A stretch of DNA of 51,970 nt, taken from Chrysophaeum taylorii. Its lineage: Eukaryota; Sar; Pelagophyceae; Pelagomonadales; Pelagomonadaceae. Made by a program: the position numbers and the translations under genes. The first letter of the stretch is position 1. Every line of letters begins with the position of its first letter. The DNA lies in NCBI GenBank assembly GCA_029834535.1, contig JAQMWT010000530.1:1-51970 (forward strand), given 5' to 3'. Below the pieces are notes generated by a model. It had not been told where the DNA came from and searched no databases. It saw only the letters and a list, made by a program, of their open reading frames with translations. Below, in pieces: positions 28,688-40,402 of this stretch.

Positions 28688-29647
28688 TTTGTCCCCCGAT
28701 TTAGGGTAAGGATCATGTAGGCCCACGAGCCACACATTGATCCTCCAAGCCGTCTACGGCGACCTCGCAGACTATTTCCACGACCCGCGGCGGCTCTTTC
28801 AGCGCGCCATTCTCACGCCCCGTCGAAACGATGTTGTCGATGCTGACAACGCGCGCATGACCGCGGCCTTTTTTTTTCCCGGAGACGAGGCGTCGGAGTT
28901 CTTTTCGGCTGACTAGGCTGGGTCGGAAGACGACGCCTCGCTCTTTACAGTAGAGTTTTCAACTCCCTGACAACCAACGGCATGCTGACTTTGATCGCGA
29001 GCTTAAAGTCTTCGCAACCTCGACCCGTCGCACGGCCACTGCAACGGTACCAGATACATGATCGATCGTGTCGTTGTCACCGAGGCTCCTCCAACCTGTA
29101 TCCCTTAAGGCCCGCCTACGCCAAACGATCAACAAGAGCCAGGGCCAGACGCCCCGCGAGGTCGGCGTCCTCTTTCCCAAGCCCGTCTTCTGCCACGTCC
29201 AGCTCTACGTGGCTCTCTGTCGATCGGCATCCCCGAGGATATGCTCATCTGGGTCGACGACTCCACCCTACCCCACACGTGCTGCGCAATACCGATAAGC
29301 CCCCTCCCGGCGTCTACACGCGCACTGTAAGTGAACTTACTGGGACCACGTGAACTTACTGGGGTTTGAGATTGGGACTAGGTGAACTGAGTGACCAGGT
29401 GAAACTGGGACCAGGTGAACATACTGGGGTTTTTAGAGTAAAGGGTTTTTAGAGTAAACTCAAAGGTTGGCGGCGCGTGCGGATCAAAGCAGCTTAGATT
29501 GGCGGAGGCGAGAGCGACGAGCTCAAAGGAGTTGGTGTGAGCTAGGTGAACTTACTGACCAGGTGAACTTATATGAAACTTACTGGGACCAGGTGAACTT
29601 ACTGGGGTTAGAGATTGGGACTAGGTGAACTTACTGGCCTGCACTTG
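28688..29647 (+). mobile_element. Helitron 3' fragment D
   Basis: A fourth copy with the same boundaries, starting in TTTGTCCCCCGATTTAGGG directly after a TGTC run and ending CACTTG. The helicase blocks are present but frame-shifted by an extended T-run (28868). The minisatellite runs from 29331 to 29647, with one unit of the AGAGTAAA segment duplicated (about 29432-29460). After the terminus lies a copia gag scrap. Confidence 0.75.
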
Positions 29648-29659
29648 TTAGATACCCGA

Positions 29660-29955
29660 TTCCCTAGATCAATAGTGTATGATTCTTCTCTAACTAATAT
29701 ATCCTTTACAGGTCTCTCTAATACCGACTGGATCGAACACTGCGAAACTTATGCTGGTTTCTTGTACACATTTTTAAATCTGGAATCACAAGACAAACCA
29801 GCACTCGCTTTGTGGCCTCAATTAAAGAAGATATATGCACTTACTGCACATCCTAATAAACTACGTGCAGTAATGCTTTTAGCTTACCATTACTATGAGA
29901 CAGTGTCTTGTACAGATGTTACTGAGCTTAAATCTCAGTTTAATCGAATGTCTTT
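29660..29955 (+). pseudogene. copia gag fragment related to copia-B gag
   Basis: Reads TDWIEHCETYAGFLYTFLNL and KPALALWPQLKKIYAL, then NKLRAVMLLAYHYYETV and TDVTELKSQFN. This aligns residue for residue with copia-B gag around 33670-33900 (DWHTYQNTYATFLHTYFNLE, KPALAAWPAI, NKARAIMLIAFNHYESV, TDVSYLKQQFN), at roughly half identity. It is therefore a different family of the same lineage, cut by Helitron D on the left and by the copia-C 3' end on the right. Confidence 0.75.
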
Positions 29956-30272
29956 GAGAGATTTGACCCTCTCCGGGTACATGGTAGAGACTGCGTGCAG
30001 TCTTAGGCGTGTACAGACCATTTCGCTTGCCACATGCTACTACACAAGGTAGGGATTTAAGCCCTAACTCCTTAAGGACATTAGGTCCCATAGAAGCGTT
30101 TACACTGACAACGAGGAACGAAGCCTCTGTTAATTAAACAGACAACCCCGTACCTGACCGTACGCACCTGGAGGCCTACTCCATGTTGGAAAAGAGCTTC
30201 AGACTGGGTTCTTCATAGTCATGAAATATAATTGCGGAAGGGTAAGGAAGGAAGGAAAGAGGGAAAGCCGTA

Positions 30273-31345
30273 TTACTGAGAGAAAACCCTCGTGTAGAGA
30301 TAGGTGTGAAATGTTCCAGTGTCGCACACATAATAGTGTAGCTCGCTGGACCCCCTCAACGTGTGGAAACGGTTTATGCATTTCAGACGTTCTTGCGGCG
30401 GAACTTGTGCAATATACATGAAAACAGTGGACAATGGAACAAACAACAACAGAACAGGACAAATTAATTCTGATGTCGAGCGTGTTGTGATGTTACGCAA
30501 AGAAGCTGCATCAGCATCCACAACATCAGATGTGTGGTCCAATCCATCTTCGCTATTATCGTCAGCATCCACAACATCAGATGTGTGGTCCAATCCATCT
30601 TCGCTATTATCGTCCAGTTCCTTTAACTCGGGAGAAGACGAATTATGATCATCAGAGGGTAGGTCGTTAGTAGTGTTGGTATTGTGCGTAGTCATTGCAT
30701 CACTCAAGGTGACCAAGGGTGATATGACAGACGAAAGGAAAGACATAGCAGCATCGGGTGTAAGAGCGTGTAAATCCAATGCAGGAATAACACGATCATT
30801 TGCATCAGACATAGCTGTGTGGAGGTGATGAGCTGCTGCGTCGATTTGAACTTGCTTTGCCTCAGTATACGTATCTGGAGGGAGCTGTCCAATAGATGAG
30901 ATAAGCGACCGAGAAATGATATGGACAAATACAGCAGAGGACAGGATTATGGTGTCTGATGCATCTGAAGACTTGACAAGATGTTGTCTAACAGAGACAC
31001 ATGCTTGATGTTCTCGATCACCTGAGTGTTTAAATTTTCGTAAGTCTCTTGCATCTGTGTGAGAGATGTTAGTGCAAGCGATAGTTGTTGATCTCGCGCC
31101 ATCAATTGCTGTTCGGTATTAGTGAGACGTAAGGATAAAGACCGAACCTCTTCTTTTAATTGGTGTAAAGATTCAGCCATATTGTCGTTAGCTTTATCTG
31201 GCGTGGGTTCAGCAGGTGGATTGTCGATCGGCGCTGGTGAAACATCTTCAGAAGAAGTATCATCTGAAAAGACATCAATTATGTCCGAAGGGTAGAGTGG
31301 CGTCGGCTCGCAGCATCTTTGTTTTTAGTGGGATTCATCATGAGA
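30273..31345 (-). pseudogene. copia-C ORF3, copy 3, internally deleted
   Basis: It begins MNPTKNKDAASRRHSTL like the other copies, then jumps (about 31293) into the C-terminal third: SDIIDVFSDDTSSEDVS, the coiled coil (LHQLKEEVRSLSLRLTNTE), and the conserved SDANDRVIPALDLHALTPDA. The junction puts the two parts in different frames. A 51-bp direct duplication near 30499-30610 repeats the acidic segment DNSEDGLDHTSDVVDAD. The frame reads on past the usual stop into the 3' terminal region. Shorter non-autonomous derivatives of this kind are common in LTR families. Confidence 0.7.
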
Positions 31346-31454
31346 GGAATCTCCACATCACATCTTTTGTAGCATTTCACATTTTAGCAAGCCAGTATCC
31401 CTTTGCATAGCAGGGTTAGTTTAAAGTCATTTCGGACATAATGGAGGGTAATGA

Positions 31455-31800
31455 TTAACTATCTTGTTGAGCAATGGGTTGTTGTAAGCCGAGTAACGCG
31501 CGAAATCTGCTGAAGAGTGGAGCTCCAAAGGGTTTGGTAAATCCGTCGGCGATATTGTGGGTACCGGAAACATGATGTAGGCGCATTCGTTTTAACTGTA
31601 CGTAGTCGCGTATACGGAACCAGCGTGTGCTGATAGCTTTAGCCTTAGTCGCGATGTCGGGGTTATTTGATAGATGAATAGCAGAGGCCGAATCTCCAAG
31701 TATAGGACAGTTACGTATGAACGACATGCCCGATGGGAGGGGATTGTCGTGAGCACCATAATCTAGTAGCAGGTCTTTCCCGGAAGGTTGGCGGAGATAG
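31455..31800 (-). pseudogene. copia-C RNase H C-terminus, copy 3
   Basis: Contains LRQPSGKDLLLDYGAHDNP, CPILGDSASAIHLSNNPD and TRWFRIRDYVQLKRMRL, then VSGTHNIADGFTKPF, the hallmark end of copia RNase H (substrate-binding and the final His/Asp block). It ends LGLQQPIAQQDS. The upstream part is lost at about 31800, beyond which 31800-31950 is pyrimidine-rich with no gene. Confidence 0.8.
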
Positions 31801-31950
31801 TGCAGAGAAATCTGCTGCCTCTTACCCTTATCCGCCCGTTGAGAGCGTGATCTCTTCCTTACCCTTCTTCTTCCTTTCTACACAATCAAATAGTCCTCTG
31901 ATTTGTGCCTACGCTCATCATCATGGTCTAGCGCGGCCCGAGGTATGTAG

Positions 31951-32067
31951 CTAACTAACTAAACTAACTTCAGACCTCTCCCGAGCATGGGAGCCAGGCC
32001 GGACCGACAGGTGCCAGTCCGGAATCACGGGCCTGTAGACGAGGAGCGCCGAAAGGTCGGTCGGCGG
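31951..32067 (-). mobile_element. SINE-like element, copy 4 (3' third only)
   Basis: Reverse orientation, tail TTAGTTTAGTTAGTTAG at the left, broken at 32067 after CGGTCGGCGG. The adjoining AGCTGGAAG (32069-32077) is the complement of CTTCCAGCT found after the tail of copy 5, which indicates that this and copy 5 are recombinant halves of two original SINEs. Confidence 0.8.
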
Positions 32068-32068
32068 G

Positions 32069-32178
32069 AGCTGGAAGCGGTGCCCCTCATTAAGAAACTC
32101 AACTACAGGAGCTTTCAGCTTCAATATATCCGCACCTGTGATCTCCTTAGGTGCGACTCGTGCTGCGTGTTCTGCCAT
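32069..32178 (-). pseudogene. copia-B gag N-terminus, inverted
   Basis: From an ATG at 32178 the minus strand reads MAEHAARVAP, ITGADILKLKAPVVEFLNEG and HRFQL, stopping at the SINE. The plus-strand gag after SINE copy 5 resumes FQLQNRKVSLQIKHIKHLL. The two pieces join in frame at FQL, so they are one gene whose 5' end has been flipped. Confidence 0.75.
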
Positions 32179-32862
32179 TGCAGTTGACGGGGAATCTGTG
32201 GGTTCAGTCACGCAGTTGACACTGTCTAGACATTCTAAGGGGGTCTGTCTATCGGTGTCTATGTACACTCATCGATTTTTCGATGGAAAATGTGTCTATA
32301 TGACGACTGTGCAAGCTGTGAGTCCAGAGTAGTGTCGCTAAGCGTAGTCACTCAGGCAGCTGGTTAGTTTTGGTGCTCTCAAGGAGCTTGTTAAGCATTG
32401 CCATGTAATGTACGAGTGGACGTACCCAAAATATTCCATAACATGTGTGCAAGAGTACAGGTTAGCCAATTACACACACATCAACATTAACATGACAATA
32501 CGATGCTATGAACAGGTGCACACAAGGTTGCACGATCACGTGTGCAAAAAGATATTATATACAGCCCAATGGTAATGGCGATATATTGACAAGCGTGTCA
32601 CATGTCGAGGCTAGGTCGGCGCGGTAACGACCCAATACCCATAGGTTACGTGCATGTTGACACATGGTTTCTCAGGGACCCGCCTGGGCCCATAACCTGC
32701 AGAGCATTTAGCAAGCAGTGGTAAGTCACCTGGGAAACCATCCCGTCTCATCGTGAACGTCTGGAAAGGCTAATTCGGGGAATGAAGGTTATGTTCCCTA
32801 TATCCTCAGAACACGACAGGCGGCATCTAGAACTACACGAGAAAGGTTAAGTGTATAACTAA
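32179..32862 (-). other. inverted copia-B leader or LTR region
   Basis: No ORF of interest. Read on the minus strand toward gag it contains a GTATATAATA TATA-like box (about 32560) and lies where the 5' LTR and leader of copia-B should be. I could not match it to the presumed 3' LTR that starts at 40844, so the assignment is by position only. Confidence 0.35.
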
Positions 32863-33225
32863 CCCTGATCGCCGACCGCATGGTTGCGATGGAGGACGGT
32901 GCCTCATGAATCCTGAGCCTTGCGAGGGCATCCGCCCTCCCGGCGTAGGTTGGCACCTATTCGCCTCTCGGGCGGGCCGGTTGGCAGCCGGAACGTTCGC
33001 AGTGGGACGGGGTATGGCCGGGGGGCGCAGACGGAAGGTTATCGACGAGTTGGTTGTCAGTCACATCGCGGTCTCCTCGTCGCATGGCGACAAGCTTGAT
33101 GATCACTCTCCGCCGACCGACCTTTCGGCGCCCCTCGTCTACAGGCCCGTGATTCCGGACTGGCACCTGTCGGTCCGGCCTGGCTCCCATGCTCGGGAGA
33201 GGTCTGAAGTTAGTTAGTTAGTTAG
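32863..33225 (+). mobile_element. SINE-like element, copy 5 (full length, recombinant)
   Basis: Starts CCCTGATCGCCGACC and ends in four TTAG units at 33225, followed by CTTCCAGCT (33226-33234). Its 5' flank does not carry a matching duplication, but the far side of truncated copy 4 does, consistent with inversion by recombination between two SINEs. Confidence 0.85.
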
Positions 33226-33226
33226 C

Positions 33227-35194
33227 TTCCAGCTTCAGAACCGCAAGGTATCCTTGCAAATCAAGCATATCAAGCACTTACTACGGTCCAGTCATGCCGA
33301 TGCTTTCCTCGAGTGCGACTCGTATGAAGCATATACTCGGTCATGCAAGGACTACGAAATCCTCCGGTATCAAATTCTCGATCGCGTTTTCCTGGAATGG
33401 AAGACCGATAGGGCTGCTGATCTCCGTTTAGCTGTTGGTGAGTTATCCCCTGAATATCAGGAATGGCATTTCACCAACGAAGCTTTCCCCCACTTACCTG
33501 ATGCAGAAGTAGCTCAGCTAACTACCGTCTGTTACGACTATGAAGTCAAGGCATTACGTCCTGAAATCAACGCTCGTTTCTTAGAAGAGGAACGAATCTT
33601 AAATCGCGCGCACCCGAAGGCACTAGCTTTTGACACTCGTGTTCGTGCCCTGGTTACCATGTTTTCGTTAACTGCAGCTGACTGGCACACTTACCAGAAC
33701 ACGTACGCTACATTCTTGCATACTTACTTCAATCTTGAAAGTGTTGGAAAACCGGCACTTGCGGCCTGGCCCGCCATCAATGAGATATACAACAAAAGCT
33801 ATTTACCCAACAAGGCTCGAGCTATTATGCTCATCGCCTTTAATCACTACGAGTCTGTTACGACCACTGATGTGTCTTATTTGAAACAGCAATTTAACTC
33901 TGCTGTTTATAATCCTAACTGGTATGTCCATGTATTTATCGAAGCTGTCCTAGCATTTAGGCAAATCTCTTACCAACTTAACCAGGAAGAGACTGACCTT
34001 CAATTCGACTTTGGCACTCTTTGCAGGAAAATCTATGAAGAGATACATCGGCATTATGCCGATAATACCAGCAACAACCGCTACGATCGTGGTTGGGTAG
34101 ATTGGTGTTATATGTACGAAACCCGATCTTCATCTCGACCTGTACCAGAAGCTGAACGATTGTGTCACCCTACCAACCCAAGCTACATTTTAGAATACGC
34201 ATTAGACCTTTACAATGTCGTATCAAATGGGTCGAACAAAAGACGCTTAGAACGCCCTGTTTCTTGGCAACCCTATGTCGAAGGTTTATCATCTCAACCA
34301 AAGCCAAAGTTACTCCTTACACATACTTTGGACTCATCGGACAAAAGTCTGACTCAAACTGCTAACACACTCGCCTTCATCACTTCGTCCCAACCTGGTA
34401 CATCTTCCACGTTTAATGCTAGACGCTTGCGTAACTCTAATGATGCTCGCCAGCCTTTCTCTCGCAGCGATTTATCGTATTATCGTCCTGGTGATTCTTA
34501 CGTCACCAAGAAAACTGCCGGAAAGTCCCATGACCGTCCAATTTACCCCTGCACTTTTGACAGGTCCTCTCGGTCTATCATGAAATTATTAGATCGAACA
34601 AACCACACCTTAAACACCCTGCGAGAACAGTGTAGCGAACTCACGAAGCATGTGACAGATAATGATACCACGGCTCAGCTACAACATAATATCAACAAGT
34701 TATTTGAGACTTTGCTACAATCAGCCGATATCCTGTCAACGACATCTACTGAGGACAACAGTAGTTTACTTCGTCTAAACGAACAGCTCATGTTTGCAGA
34801 AGACATCATTTATGATGTAGACGTTCATCTATCCTCGACCGAAAAGTCGTTAAGCTACGTGGAGCCACAACACCATACTGTCGTAACTGCTCCCACCCCA
34901 ACAACAACTCCTCCTACTACAAACACACAGGGTAATCCTTCCAATACTGTGTCTAACCTCTTTACCGCTTCCGCCATCTCGGCTTTACCACCAGCATTAT
35001 TGTCCTCGCTATCTTCACAGGTCCAATCTGCCCTCAACCTACCGTCACAAGCCGAAACCAAAAGGGATGCCGATCACACCTCTCTATCGTCACTTGACGA
35101 AAAGCACGGCATGGCTGATGAGGCTGACGAGCCATCACCACCGTGTTCAACGATCGAGCTGAGCCAAAGCTCAGCGCTGTCACGAGCCGCATAG
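33227..35194 (+). pseudogene. copia-B gag, main part
   Basis: An open frame of about 656 codons with no internal stop, lacking its first 37 or so residues (see 32069-32178). The N-terminal half is a helical capsid-like domain (SCKDYEILRYQILDRVFLEW, DWHTYQNTYATFLHTYFNLE, KPALAAWPAI, KARAIMLIAFNHYESVTTTD). The middle is Ser/Thr-rich, followed by a coiled-coil region (LLDRTNHTLNTLREQ ... LTKHV; LLRLNEQLMFAEDIIYDV), a Thr/Pro linker and an acidic end. I see no CCHC knuckle, which some copia gags also lack. The related fragment at 29660 supports its identity. Gag would form the virus-like particle. Confidence 0.75.
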
Positions 35195-37560
35195 ACAAAG
35201 ATGTACGTATACCCATACACTATGTCGCAGCTAATTTGCCCGCTCTCCCTCGTATCACTTACAACATCGCGCGCGACAAGCGGCTGGAACTTCGCTCCCT
35301 TGCATTTCCCCTCAAGCGATACCATGAAAACAGGGACCTACTTGCATACTACAATTACCTACTCCAACCAGTTTTACCAGATCGGCCGTGGATTCGCCCT
35401 TTGGTTCTCAATCTTCGGAAACAGAACAAATTTGTTCAGCGAAATACGCAGCCATTAAGTTGACTACTTTCACGGCCAGTTTTTCTCTCACAAGAGTCCA
35501 ATCTCCGCAAACCCTCTGTCATGTTACTTTGTTCTGGTTTGTCAACTCCGGCGTTCCTGTCTCAAGCCACTAATGACTTAGGCTTAAATATCAATGTAAA
35601 AGTTGTTGTTGAGTCTGATGATACGCTTGTTCGTATGTTACGCCACCGTTTTCCTACTGTACTATTATTTGAATCTCTCCCCGCCTTTATTAACCATCTT
35701 CACCTAATCTCACCAGAGGAAAGGCGCACATTCTATTGAGATATAATTGAGATCACTCCTCCCTGCACAAACAGGAATTTACTAAAACAACAAAAGTCAG
35801 AAGACTTACACAGCCTGCTGGACAATTCTCTGTTCGACAGCATGCTGTCTGTCATCAAACTACTCCAGCCCTTGGTACTACTGGCTGAGATGGCGCCTCC
35901 GCATAAGTACTGTCACCAAGACCACATCATAGTGGCCAACCTTATCTATGCTACTCTTGATTACTGTGTCGATGTTGTTGATAGGTTCCCGACCTACCTA
36001 TGTGGCGACTACCAATCTAGAGAAAGGTGGATATGCGTCGCACGCAGATATTCTACTGGACCAATTAAACTATCATCGTGGCCCATCCTCCATCCACGCC
36101 CCTTCCTAAAGATCGTGGATGATCTACAAGCTATTCCCAAGCGCCTTTGGCTACCTAACCACATATCCAAAGACTGGATCCGGGTGTTCCCCGATCCTCC
36201 ATACATATCCATTCCTAAAACGTTTGCACCTTACTCTCGCACAGGTTCTGCTCAGCTTACTATGGCTGACCTTGAATCCCTCAATATGTTACTACTTCGC
36301 CTTCACTCACAACAGGCTCACGAGCAACGTACTCACTCTGTTCAACCCGAGTGTACTTACCATCAGTTGTGCTTTAAACGCTCCTCTATGGAGCCATTAC
36401 CCAATGCAACACATCCTATACACGTCAAGATTTTTACAATCCTCTATAACGTGTTTGCAAGCTTACACTAACTCACCCACTCCTGTGTCCTATTACATAA
36501 CCGTTTTCGAAACTAACCAACCGTCACACAGGTTATTACTTACAACCTCATCAACATCACACAACTCCTACTTCTTAACTGGTGGCCACCATTCCGACGG
36601 CAACCTCACCATAGAGAACGCCACCACACAAAAACTCCACTCCCATCAACGCCTTTGGGAGCACGTATACGTTCACTGCTTCCGACATCCCCGGCGACCG
36701 GGACAGGTCCATATATCTGGAGCCGTTTATGGGTTACTTGTGGATAGTCCAAGCCCTTCCCCAAGTTGGCTCCGCTACCACCTATGGCACCGCCATACAA
36801 AACCTCGTGTCCAGATGCGCTCTCGTGATGCCTGGCTGCCTTACCTACAAGGCCACCGACAACTCTTTCGATTACAAGGATTCTCTTTTTGCTCTGGAAG
36901 ATCATCACCTATCTCATAGTCGCTATATAGGGTACCTTCGTGGAAGTGACCGCAAGCTCGGCTCTAAAATCCACTCAATGCTTGCTCCATTGCCAACCGT
37001 CCGAGGGTATGCCAATATTATTTTACTCGACCCTCGCAACGGGAAATTACGCTACCCCGCTCGACCGGAGCTGATTCGTGCTAACAACCACACCAAACAA
37101 CAGGAGTCTTTCCTCTCGTCTCTACGCCATGACCTTTGCTGTGACATGCTCAGCAATGCTCTGCCTGCCGGTACGTACAGTACTCTGTACATTCACCTTT
37201 CGCTCATCGTCGCCGATATTAAATCCCTTATGTTGAACCCTACCTTCCAACATACTGCTGCCGTGACGAAGAAATCCTATGTATCCAATTTCATGACCGT
37301 TGACCAAGCCTCCACCACGTGCAGCACAGATACCTTGTCTCTGGCACAATCTTTGATGATGTCTATTTCCAGCAACTGCTTGACCGAAATGTCGTTAAAC
37401 TATATGTCGTCGTCCTACGAAGATACTCTCGCTACTCGTGATAATGAGGATGCACCTCCAAGTGACCCTGCTGTGCACCAGGATGACGACGCACCGCCTT
37501 CCACTGCCTTAGACACCGAACTCAAGTTCGATGTTCGGCGCAAACGGCACATTCCCGCTC
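35195..37560 (+). pseudogene. copia-B pol, region between gag and integrase (degenerate)
   Basis: Several overlapping frames cover this stretch without a dominant one until about 36729, after which a frame runs 330 codons into the integrase zinc finger (GYLWIVQALPQVGSATTYGT, HHLSHSRYIGYLRGSDRKL, PTVRGYANIILLDPRNGKLR). A copia protease (WIxDSGA) is expected here, but I find none. It may be too decayed, or this lineage may have an unusual protease. In-frame stops and shifts occur at about 35200, 35460, 35740 and 36470-36700. Confidence 0.45.
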
Positions 37561-38610
37561 ATCCAATTCCTCGCAAGTCCCTCGCACACGGATCCACCGA
37601 ATATCTCAATGCCAAAGAACGTGCTAATCGCCTTCACCGGGTGCATCACTGCCCCGACAACGTCGCTGCCAAGGCCCCAACGTACTTGCTCGCCCTGGAT
37701 TCTCTGCTTCTGACATACCATATCGCGACTTGTGCACCGACTGCATCGCACACAACAAGCGCCACCCGCACAAGCATTTCAATGCGACCAAGCCCTCTTT
37801 TGAGCAAACCCATAAAGCCGGTGAAGTCTGGGCGTGCGACGGCGGCTATGTGACCATCCCATCCGAATGGGGAGGCTTCACACATATCATCGTCTTCAAG
37901 GAACTCATTTCGAAATTTCTCTTGGTGTACTTTACACGCACCACCAACGCCACGGAGTTCACTCAAGCTCTGGATTTTGTGTATGACTTCTGTCGTACAC
38001 AACTCAATGTGCACATGCGCACCCTCTACTCCGATGCATTCAAGCCTTACTTTAGCCAGCACATTACCTCCCCGTACCGCGTCGATAAGGGCATTCAACT
38101 CATTGCCTTCCCGCCGTACATGCACCACTTTAACTTTGAAGTTGAGTCTGCCATCGGTTTCATCGCCTCCGCCTCCTCAACTCGCCTTCGTTCTCTCCTT
38201 AATGCTCACTATCGTGGCGCCAAGATCGTGGAACCCGCTATCATGTTCCCATGGGCGGTGATACACACCGTTCAAAGCTATAACCTTCTCCCGAACGCCA
38301 CGCTCGAGCGCATTCATCATGCTATTCTGAGTCCGCAACAGCTACTCTACAACCAACTCAGCACTCCCCAACACGATATGCTCAAGATTTTTGGCGCTGA
38401 ATGTTACCTCCTATTGGAGCCCCATGAACACCACAAGTGGGGACCGTGCCGCCGCAAATATCTGTATCTCTGTTGCGCCAACGCACAAAACCCGCTCGTC
38501 TCCCCACGCGTCGACCATCTCGCTGACGTCGTCCTCAACCCTGAAAACGGACAGATTCGTGTTTCGTCCAAGCTGCAATTCCTCTACATGCTTCAGCATC
38601 CTACTCCTGA
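37561..38610 (+). pseudogene. copia-B integrase
   Basis: Zinc-binding HHCC: LHRVHH near 37635 and CTDC at 37733-37744, in two frames separated by a one-base shift near 37695. The catalytic core has the three acidic residues: Asp in VWACDGGYV (about 37826), Asp in TLYSDAFKPYF (about 38031) and Glu in FEVESAIGFI (about 38138), equivalent to D,D-35,E. After it come WAVIHTVQSYNLLPNATLERIHH and the GAECYLLLEPHEHHKWGP segment typical of copia (FG..ayv..p...r.Kl.p). Integrase inserts the cDNA. Lying before RT, it places the element in copia. A Pro/Ser-rich linker (about 38600-38830) follows. Confidence 0.85.
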
Positions 38611-39599
38611 TCCTGAACTTGCTCCTACGCCTCACGCACCTCCCGCGCCTTTTTCGCTCACACCCCACGCCACTATCCAAGACCATGTCATTCAGAGGGG
38701 GGCAAGGACTCCTCATCCTCAGAGGGGGCACTCCCCACTTCCTTCAGCTCCTCCTTCTTCGTCCCCTACTCCGGCCTCTTCTCCATCTTCTGACGTTACC
38801 GCCGACGAATCTGGCTCTATGTCACCGCCGCCCTTGCTTCCTTCTTACAAAGACCTTTTCGCACAAGATGACCTCATTCTTGTCCCAGGTTCCAAACAAC
38901 CGAACACTCGCAAGGTCACTTCTATGAAAACTATCCGATCCCGGTTACAAGCGTCTACTATTGGTGCTTACAAAGCCGCTGGTGGCAAGCTCGCCGATTT
39001 CCGCTGGGATCTTCGCCACCACTTTCTTACGTTCAAGTCCCCCGCCCTCTCCGCCCTTCATCTCAGTGGTGGTATCCTCTGGTCTGCTATCTGCTCGGAG
39101 GGGGAACATGCGTTGTTAGCTCGTCTTCTTCTCCCGTTGCGTACTGACTTACTTGCCCGCTACCCGCACGTCGATGGTTACTTCGCCCACGCCAAGTGCG
39201 CATCCAGCATCCCAGCTGCAGCCTTTTTAACTGCTGATGGTTCACCTGCGTGCCCTATTCCTCAGCCCCTTTTATCTGCGTTCACTGAACACGCTGCTGC
39301 CTTCGGCACGTCTTCCTTACAATATGCACTTACGTACCCTGCGCCGACCAGCTTTATTGATCACAACTCATCCGAGTTTGGCGCTACTTCTGCATCTCTG
39401 GCTGACTTGGAAGAATACCTTCTGGTCTCTACAGAGTTTATCACCCAGGTCTTACATACCGACCCTACTATCCATATTCAACTGGAATCTGCTTCTCCTA
39501 CTCCTACTGACGCTGTTTCCGCTTATCCCGAAGTTGCGCACACTGCCTCGACCGCAACGTCGCTAAACCATAATTCACCAGCCACTGTTGGTCCTGACG

Positions 39600-40402
39600 A
39601 ATATAAGGTCCAAGGAGCGGACGTTTCCATTGACGAATATAAACTTAAGTGCCTCCACGGTTTGTCGCCTGAAAACAGGCACGCCTACCTCAAGGCCATC
39701 GCCAAGGAACTCCACGACATTATCCGCTTTGGCTGCTTCAAACTTTCCTTACCCGACGGTGTCTCTCGTCCTATTGACAGCAAGATGGTGCTGAAGATTA
39801 AAACAGACTCTGCAGGCAAATACGTTAAGCACAAGGCTCGCCTCGTACTACGTGGCTTCCTAGCATCTCTTGGCGCCGATTTCTTTGGTACCTTCAGCCC
39901 CATGGCCACTATGACCGCAATCCGGGTACTACTAGCTATTGCAGCATACAAGCAATTGCCTGTTTACCATGCAGACGTCCCGAACGCCTTCGTTCAGTCT
40001 GACATCGATGCCAATGTCTATGTTCAATTACCAGAGGGCATCAAGCTTATCGACCCCGATGATGCTAAGTACAAGGGCCGACGTCTACCGAAACTGCTGA
40101 AGTCACTTTATGGACTTAGGCAATCACCATCCCTTTGGAACAAAGAGATAGACGGCTTCTTCCGTAGCCTTGGTTACAAACGCCTGCATTCGGACTCTTG
40201 CCTATATGCTCGAGTATCCGCAACAGAATTACAGGATACCCTCCACAAACGGTATGCTGTAGAGCAGTTTGATTTTGCCCATACTCTCCTAGGCATGCGT
40301 GTGTGTCGCACATCTGACGGCTCCATTTCTCTGGATGTGCAAGCCAAGCTGGATGACCTCTTCGCTGATCACCCAGTCTTGCAGCAACTACTAACTAACT
40401 AA
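39600..40402 (+). pseudogene. copia-B reverse transcriptase, missing the YVDD block
   Basis: Continues the integrase frame. RT hallmarks: KAIAKELHDIIRFGCFKLSL, KIKTDSAGKYVKHKARLVLR, FFGTFSPMATMTAIRVLLAI and YHADVPNAFVQSDIDANVYV (motif A), then KLLKSLYGLRQSPSLWNKEI and DSCLYARVSATELQ. After CLYARVSA the usual 15-25 residues ending in YVDD are absent and the sequence jumps to LQDTLHKRYAVEQFDFAHTLLGMRV, which normally follows it. An in-frame internal deletion has removed the catalytic loop. The rest of RT and RNase H is lost at a SINE insertion at 40392. Confidence 0.8.

Larger units (their letters stand above)
29955..31800 (-). mobile_element. copia-C, copy 3 (5'-truncated, internally deleted)
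   Basis: From right to left: the end of RNase H, a shortened extra ORF (ORF3) and the 3' terminal region. The last 270 bp match those at 44071 and 47350, and all three end at the same point next to unrelated DNA, with TG on the plus strand (CA at the element's 3' end), as expected for an LTR. About 1.2 kb of ORF3 is missing. Confidence 0.8.
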
